A model generated the notes under the pieces. It made no database searches. It was not told where the DNA came from and saw only the letters and a list, made by a program, of their open reading frames with translations. A stretch of 64,000 bases of DNA, from contig NZ_BMQQ01000020.1 in assembly GCF_014648195.1 (NCBI RefSeq), positions 1 through 64,000 on the forward strand, written 5' to 3'. The DNA comes from Streptomyces purpureus (GTDB taxonomy: Bacteria; Actinomycetota; Actinomycetes; Streptomycetales; Streptomycetaceae). A program made the position numbers and the translations under genes. Below, piece by piece: positions 24,455-33,899 of the stretch; position 1 is the first letter of the stretch, and every line of letters starts with the position of its first letter.

Positions 24455-26218
24455 ATGACTCAGTCGCAGTGGATCGGACGTCCCACCCCGATCACCAACG
24501 CCACGCACACCCAGCAGCCCTCCGGCATGCCGATCCACAAGTACGGCGTGTACGAGCAGGTGGACATCCCGGACCGCACCTGGCCCGACCGCCGGATCAC
24601 CAAGGCCCCCCGCTGGCTCTCCACCGACCTGCGTGACGGCAACCAGGCCCTGATCGACCCGATGAGCCCCGCCCGCAAGCGCGAGATGTTCGACCTGCTG
24701 GTACGCATGGGCTACAAGGAGATCGAGGTCGGCTTCCCGTCCTCCGGCGACACCGACTTCAACTTCGTCCGCTCCATCATCGAAGAGGGCGCGATCCCGG
24801 ACGACGTCACCATCTCCGTCCTGACCCAGGCCCGCGAAGACCTGATCGAGCGGACCGTGGAGTCCCTGCGCGGCGCCAAGCGCGCCACCGTCCACCTGTA
24901 CAACGCCACCGCGCCGACCTTCCGCCGGGTCGTCTTCCGCGGCTCCAAGGACGACATCAAGCAGATCGCCGTCGACGGCACCCGCCTGGTCATGGAGTAC
25001 GCCGAGAAGATCCTGGGCGACGAGACCGTCTTCGGCTACCAGTACAGCCCCGAGATCTTCACCGACACCGAGCTGGACTTCGCCCTGGAGGTCTGCGAGG
25101 CCGTCTGCGACGTCTGGCAGCCCGAGGCCGGCCGCGAGATCATCCTCAACCTGCCCGCCACCGTGGAGCGTTCCACGCCCTCCACCCACGCGGACCGCTT
25201 CGAGTGGATGTCCCGCAACCTGACCCGCCGCGAGCACATCTGCCTGTCCGTGCACCCGCACAACGACCGCGGCACCGCCGTCGCCGCCGCCGAACTGGCC
25301 ATCATGGCCGGTGCCGACCGGATCGAGGGCTGCCTGTTCGGCCAGGGCGAGCGCACCGGCAACGTCGACCTGGTCACCCTGGGCATGAACCTCTTCTCCC
25401 AGGGCGTCGACCCGCAGATCGACTTCTCCCAGATCGACGAGATCCGCCGCACCTCCGAGTACTGCAACCAGATGGAGGTCCACCCCCGCCACCCCTACGC
25501 GGGCGACCTCGTCTACACCGCCTTCTCCGGCTCCCACCAGGACGCCATCAAGAAGGGCTTCGACGCCATGGAGGCGTCCGCCAAGGAGCAGGGCAAGACC
25601 GTCGACGAGATCGAGTGGGCCGTGCCGTACCTGCCCATCGACCCCAAGGACGTCGGCCGGTCCTACGAGGCGGTCATCCGCGTCAACTCCCAGTCCGGCA
25701 AGGGCGGTATCGCCTACGTCCTGAAGAACGACCACAAGCTGGACCTGCCGCGCCGGATGCAGATCGAGTTCTCCCGGCTCATCCAGGCCAAGACCGACGC
25801 CGAGGGCGGCGAGGTCACCCCGGCCCAGATCTGGTCCGTCTTCCAGGACGAGTACCTGCCCAACCCGGCCAACCCGTGGGGCCGCATCCAGCTGCGTTCC
25901 GGCCAGACCACCACCGACAAGGACGGCACCGACACGCTGACCGTCGAAGCCGTCGTCGACGGCGCCGACACCGTCCTGACCGGCTCCGGCAACGGACCCA
26001 TCTCCGCCTTCTTCGCCGCGCTGGGCGCCATCGGCGTCGACGCCCGACTGCTGGACTACCAGGAGCACACGATGAGCGAGGGCGCATCCGCGCAGGCAGC
26101 CTCGTACATCGAATGCGCCATCGACGGAAAGGTCCTGTGGGGCATCGGCATCGACGCCAACACGACCCGCGCGTCCCTGAAGGCGGTCATCTCCGCGGTC
26201 AACCGCTCCGCCCGCTAG
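24455..26218 (+). CDS. leuA: 2-isopropylmalate synthase LeuA
   Basis: A 587-residue enzyme condensing acetyl-CoA with 2-ketoisovalerate, the first committed step of leucine synthesis. STDLRDGNQALIDPM near residue 50 is the metal-binding catalytic signature, and LSVHPHNDRGTAVAAAELA carries the histidine pair. The C-terminal 130 residues form the LeuA allosteric domain for leucine feedback. Length corresponds to the long form (LeuA type 2) of actinobacteria. It is controlled by the leader peptide and probably ends at the hairpin at 26271-26300. Confidence 0.97.
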   Translation: MTQSQWIGRPTPITNATHTQQPSGMPIHKYGVYEQVDIPDRTWPDRRITKAPRWLSTDLRDGNQALIDPMSPARKREMFDLLVRMGYKEIEVGFPSSGDTDFNFVRSIIEEGAIPDDVTISVLTQAREDLIERTVESLRGAKRATVHLYNATAPTFRRVVFRGSKDDIKQIAVDGTRLVMEYAEKILGDETVFGYQYSPEIFTDTELDFALEVCEAVCDVWQPEAGREIILNLPATVERSTPSTHADRFEWMSRNLTRREHICLSVHPHNDRGTAVAAAELAIMAGADRIEGCLFGQGERTGNVDLVTLGMNLFSQGVDPQIDFSQIDEIRRTSEYCNQMEVHPRHPYAGDLVYTAFSGSHQDAIKKGFDAMEASAKEQGKTVDEIEWAVPYLPIDPKDVGRSYEAVIRVNSQSGKGGIAYVLKNDHKLDLPRRMQIEFSRLIQAKTDAEGGEVTPAQIWSVFQDEYLPNPANPWGRIQLRSGQTTTDKDGTDTLTVEAVVDGADTVLTGSGNGPISAFFAALGAIGVDARLLDYQEHTMSEGASAQAASYIECAIDGKVLWGIGIDANTTRASLKAVISAVNRSAR

Positions 26219-26270
26219 TCAGCCGTACGGGTCCACGGCCCCGCCGCGCCCGAATAGACCGATTCCCCGG

Positions 26271-26300
26271 AGCCCGCCCGCCCTCGACGGCAGGCGGGCT
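26271..26300 (+). terminator. Hairpin terminator after leuA
   Basis: AGCCCGCC at 26271-26278 pairs with GGCGGGCT at 26293-26300 (8 perfect base pairs, 14-nt loop), about 50 bp after the leuA stop. No T-run follows, as is common in this GC-rich group. Confidence 0.55.
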
Positions 26301-26438
26301 TCGGCCATGTGTCGGCGATCTGGCGACGAGGTGCTGACGCGGCATCATCGATGTGGCTAACATCACGCCAACGCGGCGAAGTGGCCGCGGGGGACCTCCC
26401 GTGCCGAAAGGCAACGGGGGTGGTGACGGAGGTGCGTC

Positions 26439-27134
26439 GTGCGGTCAGCCCGGGGATCCAACGGTCGGAAAATGGGTGTCTGCTCCATTCGAACCTCCTG
26501 GAACACCATCGGAGACGGCGAGTTCTTCTGCCCCGGCTGCGGAGGCGACCGCAACTACCGCCGCCGCACCGGCCGCCGCCGTTTCGCCGTCCTCGGCGTG
26601 CCCGTCCTGCCCCGGGGCTTCGCCGGACCCGTCGTCGAATGCGCCGCCTGCCACACCCACTACGGCACCGACGTCCTCGACCACCCCACCACCAGCCGCT
26701 TCTCCGCGATGCTCCGCGACGGCGTGCACACCGTCGCCCTCGCCGTCCTCGCCGCCGGCGGCACCGCCTCCACGACCGCCGTACGGACCGCGGTCGCCGG
26801 CGTCCGCGCCGCCGGATTCGAGGAATGCACGGGCGAACAGCTCGTCTCCCTCGTCGAGGCCCTCGCCGCCGACACCGGCCGCTTCATCCCCGACGCCGGC
26901 CCGTGCGGCGCCGCCCTCGCCATCGAACTCCACGAAGCCCTCGAACCCCTCGCCCCCCACCTCGCCGCGTCCGGCCGCGAATCGATCCTCGTCCAGGGCG
27001 CCCGGATCGCCCTCGCCGACGGCGCGTACACCCCCGCCGAACGCGACGTCCTCACCACGGTCGGCAACGCCCTCCAACTCGGCGCCGACGACACCGCCCG
27101 TCTGCTGGCCGCCGCCCGGGCGCCCCTCTTTTAG
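26439..27134 (+). CDS. Zinc-ribbon TerB-domain protein
   Basis: A 231-residue protein with an N-terminal zinc ribbon (CPGC ... CAAC, about residues 30-75) and a C-terminal TerB-like helical domain (about 95-225), including LVQGARIALADGAYTPAE. TerB domains occur in tellurite-resistance and membrane-associated stress systems, often as metal-binding modules; no further ter genes are present here. The GTG at 26439 has GGAGG 6 nt upstream; an internal ATG at 26472 lacks such a site. Role unknown. Confidence 0.75.
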   Translation: MRSARGSNGRKMGVCSIRTSWNTIGDGEFFCPGCGGDRNYRRRTGRRRFAVLGVPVLPRGFAGPVVECAACHTHYGTDVLDHPTTSRFSAMLRDGVHTVALAVLAAGGTASTTAVRTAVAGVRAAGFEECTGEQLVSLVEALAADTGRFIPDAGPCGAALAIELHEALEPLAPHLAASGRESILVQGARIALADGAYTPAERDVLTTVGNALQLGADDTARLLAAARAPLF

Positions 27135-27137
27135 AGG

Positions 27138-28490
27138 TCAAGGGGCGATGTTGTGGTTGAGGCGGAAGAGGTTGTCGGGGTCGTAGCGGCGCTTGACCGC
27201 GCGCAGGCGGTCGTAGTTCCGGCCGTAGTTCGCCCGGACCCGCTCCTGGTCGTCGCTGTCCATGAAGTTCACGTACCCCGCCTCCTGGGTGTGCGGACGT
27301 AGCGCCGCGTCGTACTCCCGAGTCCAGGCCACGTTCCGCTCCGTGTCGGCCGGGTCGGCGTACGTCGCCCCGAGCGCGTGCGAGAACGACGCGTCCCGGT
27401 AGGCGAACGCCGTCTCCTCGGGCCCCACCTCGTGGACCGCCCCGTCGATCGGGAAGATCGCCGTGTCGGTCTCCATCGACGGAATCGTCGCCCCGAACGC
27501 CATGTGCGCCTCGATCGCGCCGTCGGACAGCCCGCGGCTGAAGTGCCCCTTCCAGTAGTGGTACAGCCCCGCCGGAAGGTCCTCGTCGAACAGGGTGTTG
27601 ATCACCGGATACGGGATGCGGTCCACGGCCTGACCGATGACCGGCCCCAGACCGCCGAGCCGCGCCCGGACCTTCTCGTCCTCCTCGGGCCGGCCGCTGA
27701 AGCAGACCAGGACCGCGCAGACCGGTCGGCCGTGCCAGCGCTCCGGCAGGAACGGCAGCGGCGGTCCCAGCACCAGCAGGAAGATCGCGTTCAGTTCGAC
27801 CGGCGCGTCGGCGATCATGTCCCGCCAGCGCCGGGCGACCTCCCCGTCCAGCGGGTAGAACACCGGCCCGCCGAGGATGTCGTCGATCGGATGCAGCCGG
27901 TACGTGAAGGCCGTCACCACCCCGAAGTTCCCGCCGCCGCCGCGCAGCGCCCAGAACAGGTCCGGATGCCGCTGCGCGTCACAGATAAGCCGGTCCCCGT
28001 CGGCGGTCACCACCTCGGCGGCGATCAGGTTGTCGCAGCTCAGGCCGCAGCGGCGGGCCAGATGCCCCATGCCGCCGCCGAGCGTGAGCCCGGCGATCCC
28101 GGTCGAGGAGACCGCCCCGCCGGTGCTCGCCAGACCGTGTTCATGGGTCGCCCGGTCGAAGTCGGCCCAGGTGCAGCCGCCCTCGGCCCGGGCCGTCCGG
28201 GTCTTGGGGTCCACGTGGACCTTCCGCATCCGGGACAGGTCGACGACGAGCCCGTCGTCGACCGTGCCGTATCCGGCGACGGCATGGGAGCCGCCGCGCA
28301 CGGCCAGGGGGAGCGCGTGGTCCCGCGCGAAACGTACGGCGGTGCTCACGTCACCGGCGTCCACGGGCCGCACGACGACGGCCGGACGCCGGTCGTGCAT
28401 CGCGTTGTAGACCCGCCGGGCCTCCTCGTAGGCAGGGTGCCCGGGCTCGATGACGTCACCGCGGATGAGTGTGCTGAGCGTCGTGTTCAT
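27138..28490 (-). CDS. BBE-type FAD-dependent oxidoreductase
   Basis: A 450-residue flavoprotein of the vanillyl-alcohol-oxidase fold. RGGSHAVAGYGTVDDGLVVDLS contains the FAD-linking histidine segment, LTLGGGMGHLARRCGLSCDN is the second FAD-binding stretch, and NYGRNYDRLRAVKRRYDPDN is the berberine-bridge-enzyme C-terminus. Such enzymes oxidise sugars, alcohols or natural products; the substrate cannot be told. No signal peptide is visible. A GGAGG lies just one base before the chosen ATG, so the true start may differ. It follows a LuxR regulator gene on the same strand. Confidence 0.85.
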   Translation of the reverse strand: MNTTLSTLIRGDVIEPGHPAYEEARRVYNAMHDRRPAVVVRPVDAGDVSTAVRFARDHALPLAVRGGSHAVAGYGTVDDGLVVDLSRMRKVHVDPKTRTARAEGGCTWADFDRATHEHGLASTGGAVSSTGIAGLTLGGGMGHLARRCGLSCDNLIAAEVVTADGDRLICDAQRHPDLFWALRGGGGNFGVVTAFTYRLHPIDDILGGPVFYPLDGEVARRWRDMIADAPVELNAIFLLVLGPPLPFLPERWHGRPVCAVLVCFSGRPEEDEKVRARLGGLGPVIGQAVDRIPYPVINTLFDEDLPAGLYHYWKGHFSRGLSDGAIEAHMAFGATIPSMETDTAIFPIDGAVHEVGPEETAFAYRDASFSHALGATYADPADTERNVAWTREYDAALRPHTQEAGYVNFMDSDDQERVRANYGRNYDRLRAVKRRYDPDNLFRLNHNIAP

Positions 28491-28595
28491 GCCTCCGGTC
28501 TACGCGCGGCCCGCACCGGCCGGCATCGCCCGAATCACCCAAGTCCCGGCTCGACGGGGCATGGGCGAAACAGCCCATGCCCCGGGGGGCGGGTT

Positions 28596-30299
28596 TCAGG
28601 ACGCCAGGCCGTGCGAGTACGCGAACGCCGTCGCCGCCGCCCGCGACGTCACCTCCAGCTTGGCGAAGATGTTGTTCAGATGCCGGGCCACGGTGTGCTC
28701 GCTGATCACCAACTGCTGGGCGATCTCCCGGTTCGTACCGCCCGCCGCGACCAGCCGCAGCACCTCCACCTCGCGCTCCGTCAGCCCGCCCGGCACGGCC
28801 TTGCGGCCCTCGCCCAGCAGCGCCGCCGCCCGCCGCGCGTCCGGCACCGCCCCCAGCTCCGTGAAGGCCGCCCGGGCCGCCCGCAGCTCCAGCAGCGCCG
28901 CCTCGTCGTCCCCGACGGCCCGGTACGCGGCCGCCAACAGCATCCGTACCTGCGCCGCCTCGTACGGGATGCGCAGCTCCAGCCAGGCCGCGAGCGCCCG
29001 CCGCAGTGGCACCAGCGCCTCCTCGTGCCGGGCCAGCGCCAGCGCGCCGCGCGCCGTGTCGGCCAGCGCCCCGAGGAGCGGGCCGCCCGGCGCCAGCGCC
29101 TCCAGCTCCGCCACCGCCTGAGCCGCTCCGGCCTGGTCCCCGACGGCGAGGTCCACCTCCACCTGCGCCGCCAACAGCCGGGCCCGGCCCAGCCGGTCGT
29201 GGTCCGGCTCGCTCTGACAGGCCAGCGCCAGCCGCAGCCCCGCCACTGCCGCGTCCGTTTTCCCCTGTGCCAGCCGCAGCAGCGCGAGACCCGGCTGCGG
29301 GATCCGCCCCAGTTCGTGGGCGTGCGCGTAACTGACGGCCGCCGCCTCCAGATGACCGCGCCGCCGCCGGATCTCCCCGGCCACGTAGTGGGCGCCCGCC
29401 GCGGTCTCCAGGCAGTCCGGCATCACTTCTTGGCACACCCGCTCCGCCTCCTGGGCGGCGACCGGCCACGCGCCGAGCAGATCGAGCACCTCGACATGGT
29501 GGATCCGGCACAGCCCACGGAAGGGGTTGTCCGTCACCACTCCCGGCGGCAGCGACCCGTCCCCGCCGCCCGCACCTCGCGCATGCCACGACCACGGCAC
29601 CGAACACCACGCCATCGCCGCGTTCGTCCACTCCACCGCCCGCCCGAAGTCCGCCGCGTCCATACACTCCGTCAAGGCCAGGCAGAACAGCATCCCCGTG
29701 AACATGCCGCTCAGTTCGCCCGCCGTCACCGCGCACATCGCGTCGTCGAGCAGCGCGAGCCCCTCGGCCGTACGCCCCTCGGCCAGCAGTACGGACGCGT
29801 GCGCCGACCGGCTCAGCGCGACGAGGTCCGCGCTGTCGCAGTGCCGGGCGATCAGCTCCATCCGGCGGGCCGCCGCCAGCGCCGCCTCAGGATCGTGGCC
29901 GGCCTGCGCCTCCTCCAGGTCCGACCAGGCCAGGAAGCACTGCTCGGGACACTCCGGCACCTGCTCCAGATGGTGCCGGGCCCGGTGCAGCCAGCCCGCC
30001 GCGGCCGCCGGCCGGCCAAGGGCGCGGTACTCGAAGGCCAGCCACCACGCCGCGCCGCCGGCCCGCTGGTGGTCGCCCACGGCCGAGAACCCCGCATGGG
30101 CGCGCAGCCGCGCCGCCACCGACTCGTCCACATGACCGGACCACCACGCCGCGTCCGCCAGCAGATCGAGATCCTCCGGCTCCAACGGCCGCGGCGCACC
30201 CCCGTCCAGGGCGCGCAGCGCCACGTACGCCTCGACCCAGGAATCCCGGGCCACCGCATCACGCGCCCGCTCCACCGAGGGGGCCTCCTGGACGGCCAT
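28596..30299 (-). CDS. LuxR-family regulator with helical-repeat N-terminus
   Basis: A 567-residue protein. The C-terminal LuxR HTH (about 500-560) contains LTEREVEVLRLVAAGGTNRE and ISEHTVARHLNNIFAKL. The long N-terminal part is Ala/Leu-rich TPR-like helix pairs. Unlike LAL regulators there is no Walker A ATPase, so it looks like a truncated LAL or a TPR-only sensor. It precedes the BBE oxidoreductase by 105 bp on the same strand, which makes that gene a likely target. It is divergent from the DUF2975 operon. Confidence 0.83.
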   Translation of the reverse strand: MAVQEAPSVERARDAVARDSWVEAYVALRALDGGAPRPLEPEDLDLLADAAWWSGHVDESVAARLRAHAGFSAVGDHQRAGGAAWWLAFEYRALGRPAAAAGWLHRARHHLEQVPECPEQCFLAWSDLEEAQAGHDPEAALAAARRMELIARHCDSADLVALSRSAHASVLLAEGRTAEGLALLDDAMCAVTAGELSGMFTGMLFCLALTECMDAADFGRAVEWTNAAMAWCSVPWSWHARGAGGGDGSLPPGVVTDNPFRGLCRIHHVEVLDLLGAWPVAAQEAERVCQEVMPDCLETAAGAHYVAGEIRRRRGHLEAAAVSYAHAHELGRIPQPGLALLRLAQGKTDAAVAGLRLALACQSEPDHDRLGRARLLAAQVEVDLAVGDQAGAAQAVAELEALAPGGPLLGALADTARGALALARHEEALVPLRRALAAWLELRIPYEAAQVRMLLAAAYRAVGDDEAALLELRAARAAFTELGAVPDARRAAALLGEGRKAVPGGLTEREVEVLRLVAAGGTNREIAQQLVISEHTVARHLNNIFAKLEVTSRAAATAFAYSHGLAS

Positions 30300-30345
30300 G
30301 GCCGCTCCTTTCCCTCCCCTCAGAATAGGCGCCCCTTGCGTACTC

Positions 30346-30362
30346 CTATCGAATTTCGATAG
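30346..30362. promoter_or_regulatory. 17-bp palindrome (operator candidate)
   Basis: CTATCGAATTTCGATAG is a perfect inverted repeat with 8-bp arms about one central base. It lies between the divergent LuxR and DUF2975 genes. Two further ATCGA motifs follow, and TGTAAT at 30381-30386 may be the -10 for the DUF2975 gene. It is a reasonable binding site for the small HTH protein encoded in that operon. Confidence 0.5.
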
Positions 30363-30412
30363 ATTCCCATCGTGAATCGATGTAATCGAGGGGATCAGGG
30401 GAAGGGGACGCG

Positions 30413-30910
30413 ATGGGACAGCTGACCACGGGCGCCCTGCGCGCCGTACTCGTCGTACTGCTCGCCGGCACGGTGTTCGTCCAGGCGGTCATGGTGCCGC
30501 TGCTCGCCACCGACCTGAACGGGCTCGACCCGGACGTCGCCCACCTGCGGACCCCGGTCCTCACGATCGTGGTCCTGGGCACCCTGACCTTCCAGACCGT
30601 CCTGGTCTGCGTCTGGCGGCTGGTGACGATGGTCCGGCGCGGCACCGTCTTCTCCCACGCCGCCTTCCGGCACGTCCACATCGTCATCGGCGCGATCGTC
30701 GCCGCCGCCCTCCTGGTCTTCGCCCTCGGCGTCGTCCTGGCCCCCGGCGAAGCCGTGGCCCCGGGCATCGTCCTCCTGGTGGGCGGCGCCGGCCTGGCCG
30801 TCCTCGCGGTCGCACTCATCGTCCTCGTCATGCGGATGCTGCTCGCCCAGGCCGTCGCCCGCGACGTCGAGGCGACCCGGATGCAGGCCGAACTGGACGA
30901 GGTCATCTGA
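30413..30910 (+). CDS. DUF2975 membrane protein
   Basis: A 165-residue integral membrane protein with four hydrophobic helices (about 8-30, 45-65, 85-108 and 115-138) matching the DUF2975 family. A GGGGAAGGGG site precedes the ATG. Its TGA overlaps the ATG of the next HTH gene by one base. DUF2975 proteins are almost always paired with a small Cro/CI-type repressor, as here; the biological role is not known. Confidence 0.85.
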   Translation: MGQLTTGALRAVLVVLLAGTVFVQAVMVPLLATDLNGLDPDVAHLRTPVLTIVVLGTLTFQTVLVCVWRLVTMVRRGTVFSHAAFRHVHIVIGAIVAAALLVFALGVVLAPGEAVAPGIVLLVGGAGLAVLAVALIVLVMRMLLAQAVARDVEATRMQAELDEVI

Positions 30911-31143
30911 TGCCGATCGTCGTCGACATCGACGTGATGCTCGCCAAACGCAAGATGTCCGTCGGCGAACTCGCCGACCGCGTCGGCATCACCCCCGCCA
31001 ACCTTGCCGTCCTCAAGAACGGCCGCGCCAAGGCGGTGCGCTTCACGACCCTCGCCGCGCTCTGCCTCGTACTGGACTGCCAGCCCGGAGACCTCCTCCG
31101 CTGGGAGCCCGGCGACGCGGAACCGCTCGACGAAGGACCCTGA
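30910..31143 (+). CDS. Small XRE/Cro-CI HTH repressor
   Basis: A 77-residue protein that is essentially one HTH domain: IDVMLAKRKMSVGELADRVG, ITPANLAVLKNGRAKAVRFT, LAALCLVLDCQPGDLL. This is the YozG-like class paired with DUF2975 membrane proteins. It probably represses its own operon. The palindrome at 30346-30362 and nearby ATCGA repeats are candidate operators. Confidence 0.87.
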   Translation: MPIVVDIDVMLAKRKMSVGELADRVGITPANLAVLKNGRAKAVRFTTLAALCLVLDCQPGDLLRWEPGDAEPLDEGP

Positions 31144-31166
31144 TCCATGCGGCGTCCACCCTCCGC

Positions 31167-31778
31167 TCATCTTCTCCTGCGGAGGAGAGCGCGCCGCCGC
31201 CAGGGAGTTGCGGCGGTCGCGGCGATTCCCATGGCCAGTGCGACTGTGGCTACAATCCAACTCGCGGGATCGCCAGCTGGGTTGGCCGTCCAGTCCCACC
31301 AGTGGAGGGGGTACCACACCAGAAGGAACGCCGACGCCATGGGGATGACCCAGCCGAGTTGCTGACCGAGCAGCCTGATGGACAGCAAGGCGAGGCCGAG
31401 CCAGATCAGCACGGAGCGGACGAAGACGAGACCATGCTCCGGTCCGACGGCGAGGGCCTCGGCGCCGAAGGAGAGAGCGCAGGTCATCAGCGTCAGTGTG
31501 ACGCAGTATGCGCTGTGGAGGCGGTGCATGGTACGTGCGCCGGTCTCCTCATGTGCCGACATCGCTCCGCCGAAGGCAGCAGTGAGGAAGACAGCCGACA
31601 GGAGCGGAAGCTCTTGCCGGTAGGGGACACCTGTGGAGAGACTCGCGCTACCGATGGACGGGAGCGCGATGCGGGTGCCACCGAAGAACGCTGACACGAG
31701 GGCAACGACCGTGACTCCGGCGAGGATGGCCCCGGCACGATGGACTCTCCCGTACCGGAGCAGGTCACTGCCGTTCAT
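31167..31778 (-). CDS. Membrane protein of an ABC cassette, 203 aa
   Basis: A 203-residue protein with about six hydrophobic segments and an Arg-rich C-terminus (PWRRRALLRRRR). It overlaps the 3' end of the 432-residue membrane protein gene by 14 bp and is the last gene of a four-gene run on the minus strand: secreted peptide, ABC ATPase, two membrane proteins. A histidine-containing EETGARTMHRLHS loop lies between helices. It may be a second permease subunit or an immunity-like protein. No family was recognised. Confidence 0.65.
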   Translation of the reverse strand: MNGSDLLRYGRVHRAGAILAGVTVVALVSAFFGGTRIALPSIGSASLSTGVPYRQELPLLSAVFLTAAFGGAMSAHEETGARTMHRLHSAYCVTLTLMTCALSFGAEALAVGPEHGLVFVRSVLIWLGLALLSIRLLGQQLGWVIPMASAFLLVWYPLHWWDWTANPAGDPASWIVATVALAMGIAATAATPWRRRALLRRRR

Positions 31779-33063
31779 CAGGCTTGCACCAGGTGCTCTC
31801 TCGAAGATGGCTGCGCTCCTGGGCGATCCACTTCTTCTGCTCGGCCGGCGTCATTCGCGCCGCCGCGCTTGCCTCGCGCTGGGCAGTCGTTACGCCGGTG
31901 AGGTGGAGCCCACTGTCGGCAGCGGCCGGGTCCTGGCCCATGGCCTGGTATTCCAGCCACAGGTGGATGTTGTCGATGGCCTGCCATGCCCGGCGCTCCT
32001 TGGGAGGCGGCAGGCATCGGCCGACCGACGTGGTGAACACTTGGTCGGCCATGGCGATCGCGGCGGTGCGTGCATGCCCTTCCGCGATGTCGAATCCCCG
32101 GTCTCCCAGGGGGGTTCGCCGTAGTCCGAATTCGTAGAACTCGTTCGGTGCCTTGATCCAGGGCTGAGTAGGTCGGCCGAGGCGCTGGGCCATCCGTGTC
32201 AGCTCAGGCAAGTACTTCCGGTGCTCGGGCCATACGCACACCCGTGGGGCATTCTCGTCGGCCCGGTCGCACAGCGGAGCAGTCGCCGAGGCTGGGCGTT
32301 CCACGCGCAGTTCGCCGGCGGCCGGGGCAGCGGCCAGCGCGACGAGGGCGCAGACGGCCGAGCCGCTGACCATGCTGCGGGTGTGTCGGGGAAGGTTCCA
32401 ACGCGGCATTTGGCGCTCGGACTTGCTCGTGAGCGGTGGCGCTGTGACCGCTAGTACGGCGAGAGCCAGGGCCAGCGACAGACGGACGGTGAGCGGTAGC
32501 GGACTCAGGTGTGTGTCGGGCGGCCCGGCGAGGACATTGAACTTGAACGGCAGGGCCAGCATGCTGATGAAGCATCCCAGCGCGCAGACCACGGGCGTGA
32601 AGCCAGGCGAGGGCCACCAGCGGCCGGCCAGGTGCCCGACCGACGCGAAGATGATGAGGGTCGCGGCGCCCAGCAGCAGGTAGGACGGCCACAGGAAGCC
32701 TGGTCCCGCGTCGCTCAGCGAGACGGCCGCCGCAGTGAGGCAGCCGATTCCGTACGCGAGGAATCCGAGCGTGAGGGTGGCGGCCAGCCGCGCGGTCTCG
32801 ATTCGCCAGCCAGGCTGGGCGGCCGCGAGGAGGAATTCGGGCATCCTCGCACGGGAGCAGCGGCCGGCCTGCCAGGCGGAGACGCCGGCGAGTATCGGCC
32901 CCAGGAAGAGCGTGACGATCTGTGCCGCCACGCTCGCCTCGGGCCAGACGCCGATCCAGTACTGAGAGCGTCCGAAGAGCACCGTCAGGTCCACGGCGAT
33001 CATCACGGGGAAGGCGGTGAGCAGGGGGGAACGTCGCAGCTCGATGCGGTAGGTGGTCAGCAT
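31765..33063 (-). CDS. ABC permease-like protein with extracytoplasmic C-terminal domain
   Basis: A 432-residue protein with about six membrane helices in residues 15-220 and a further one near 235-255, then a soluble C-terminal half of about 175 residues with four cysteines, in APLCDRA, RVCVWPEH, VGRCLPP and STWCKP. The last helix ends like a signal sequence (ALVALAAAPAAGEL), so the tail is probably outside the membrane. It overlaps the upstream ATPase gene by 7 bp. The fused soluble domain is unusual for a simple ABC-2 permease. Confidence 0.7.
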   Translation of the reverse strand: MLTTYRIELRRSPLLTAFPVMIAVDLTVLFGRSQYWIGVWPEASVAAQIVTLFLGPILAGVSAWQAGRCSRARMPEFLLAAAQPGWRIETARLAATLTLGFLAYGIGCLTAAAVSLSDAGPGFLWPSYLLLGAATLIIFASVGHLAGRWWPSPGFTPVVCALGCFISMLALPFKFNVLAGPPDTHLSPLPLTVRLSLALALAVLAVTAPPLTSKSERQMPRWNLPRHTRSMVSGSAVCALVALAAAPAAGELRVERPASATAPLCDRADENAPRVCVWPEHRKYLPELTRMAQRLGRPTQPWIKAPNEFYEFGLRRTPLGDRGFDIAEGHARTAAIAMADQVFTTSVGRCLPPPKERRAWQAIDNIHLWLEYQAMGQDPAAADSGLHLTGVTTAQREASAAARMTPAEQKKWIAQERSHLRESTWCKPDERQ

Positions 33064-33833
33064 GCCGCTTCCTCGGCCGGCCGGTGGTTGCCCAGCACAG
33101 TCATGTAGCCGCGCTCCAGCGGACTGTCTCCCGGGGCCGTCGGCGTGGCCTGCTCTGCCAGCTGTTGTGGCGTACCGCTGTGGACCACCCGGCCCTGGCG
33201 CAGCACGAGGACGCTGTCACAGGCAGCGCCCACGTCCTCAACAAGGTGCGTGCTGAGCACGATGGCCGTTCCCGCGCGGGCGAGGGAGCGGATGAGGTCG
33301 CGGAAGTCGAGGCGCTGTGCCGGGTCAAGGCCGACGGTGGGCTCGTCAAGCAGAAGCAGGGAGGGGGAGCCGACGATGGCCGCGGCGATCCCGGCGCGAC
33401 GCAGCATGCCCCCGGAAAGTGACTTCATGCGGTCGCGAGCACGGTCGGTCAGCCCGACCGCGGCCAGCGCCTTCTCGGTGGCCGACCCGGCCTCCTTGGA
33501 GGGAACCTCCCGCAGCCAGGCGCAGTAGCGGACGAAGTCGGTGATGGAGAACGCCGGATAGTAGCCGAAGTCCTGGGGCAGGTAGCCGATCCTGCGACGG
33601 ACCTGCCGGGCGTCCCGTTCGCCGGCGACGGGCTTGCCGAACAGCTCCAGCGTCCCACTCTGCGGCGGAGTGATCGTGGCGAGGGTACGGAACAGCGTGG
33701 TCTTGCCCGCGCCGTTGGGGCCCAGCAGACCTGTGACACCGGGCTGGATGGACAGGTCGAGATCCTCGATGATCCGTCGACTGCCGTATCCCTGCGTGAG
33801 GGCCGTCAATCGGGCGACAGGAACAGACGCCAT
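33057..33833 (-). CDS. ABC transporter ATP-binding protein
   Basis: A 258-residue ATPase: Walker A LLGPNGAGKTTLF, Q-loop region GYLPQDFGYYPAFS, signature LSGGMLRRAGIAAA, and Walker B LLLLDEPTVGLDP followed by the switch histidine in LSTHLVEDV. The ATG at 33833 has GGAGAG upstream. It is the NBD for the two membrane proteins downstream. The DRI/NatA-like pattern indicates an ABC-2 type exporter. The gene upstream encodes a small secreted cysteine-containing protein, a possible substrate. Confidence 0.9.
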   Translation of the reverse strand: MASVPVARLTALTQGYGSRRIIEDLDLSIQPGVTGLLGPNGAGKTTLFRTLATITPPQSGTLELFGKPVAGERDARQVRRRIGYLPQDFGYYPAFSITDFVRYCAWLREVPSKEAGSATEKALAAVGLTDRARDRMKSLSGGMLRRAGIAAAIVGSPSLLLLDEPTVGLDPAQRLDFRDLIRSLARAGTAIVLSTHLVEDVGAACDSVLVLRQGRVVHSGTPQQLAEQATPTAPGDSPLERGYMTVLGNHRPAEEAAC

Positions 33834-33899
33834 AGAAAGTTCTCTCCGAGATGTACTGTGGGCCCGCTTGTGCAGCGGACCCACCGTAGCGGCAGTCAG

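Noticed and set aside
27378..30362. A 994-codon plus-strand frame opposite the BBE oxidoreductase and LuxR genes
   Set aside because: Arg/Gln/Pro-rich shadow; both real genes on the other strand have clear motifs.
30346..30362. LuxR-type lux box
   Set aside because: The 17-bp palindrome lacks lux-box features, and the LuxR protein here has no autoinducer domain; the small HTH protein is a likelier binder.
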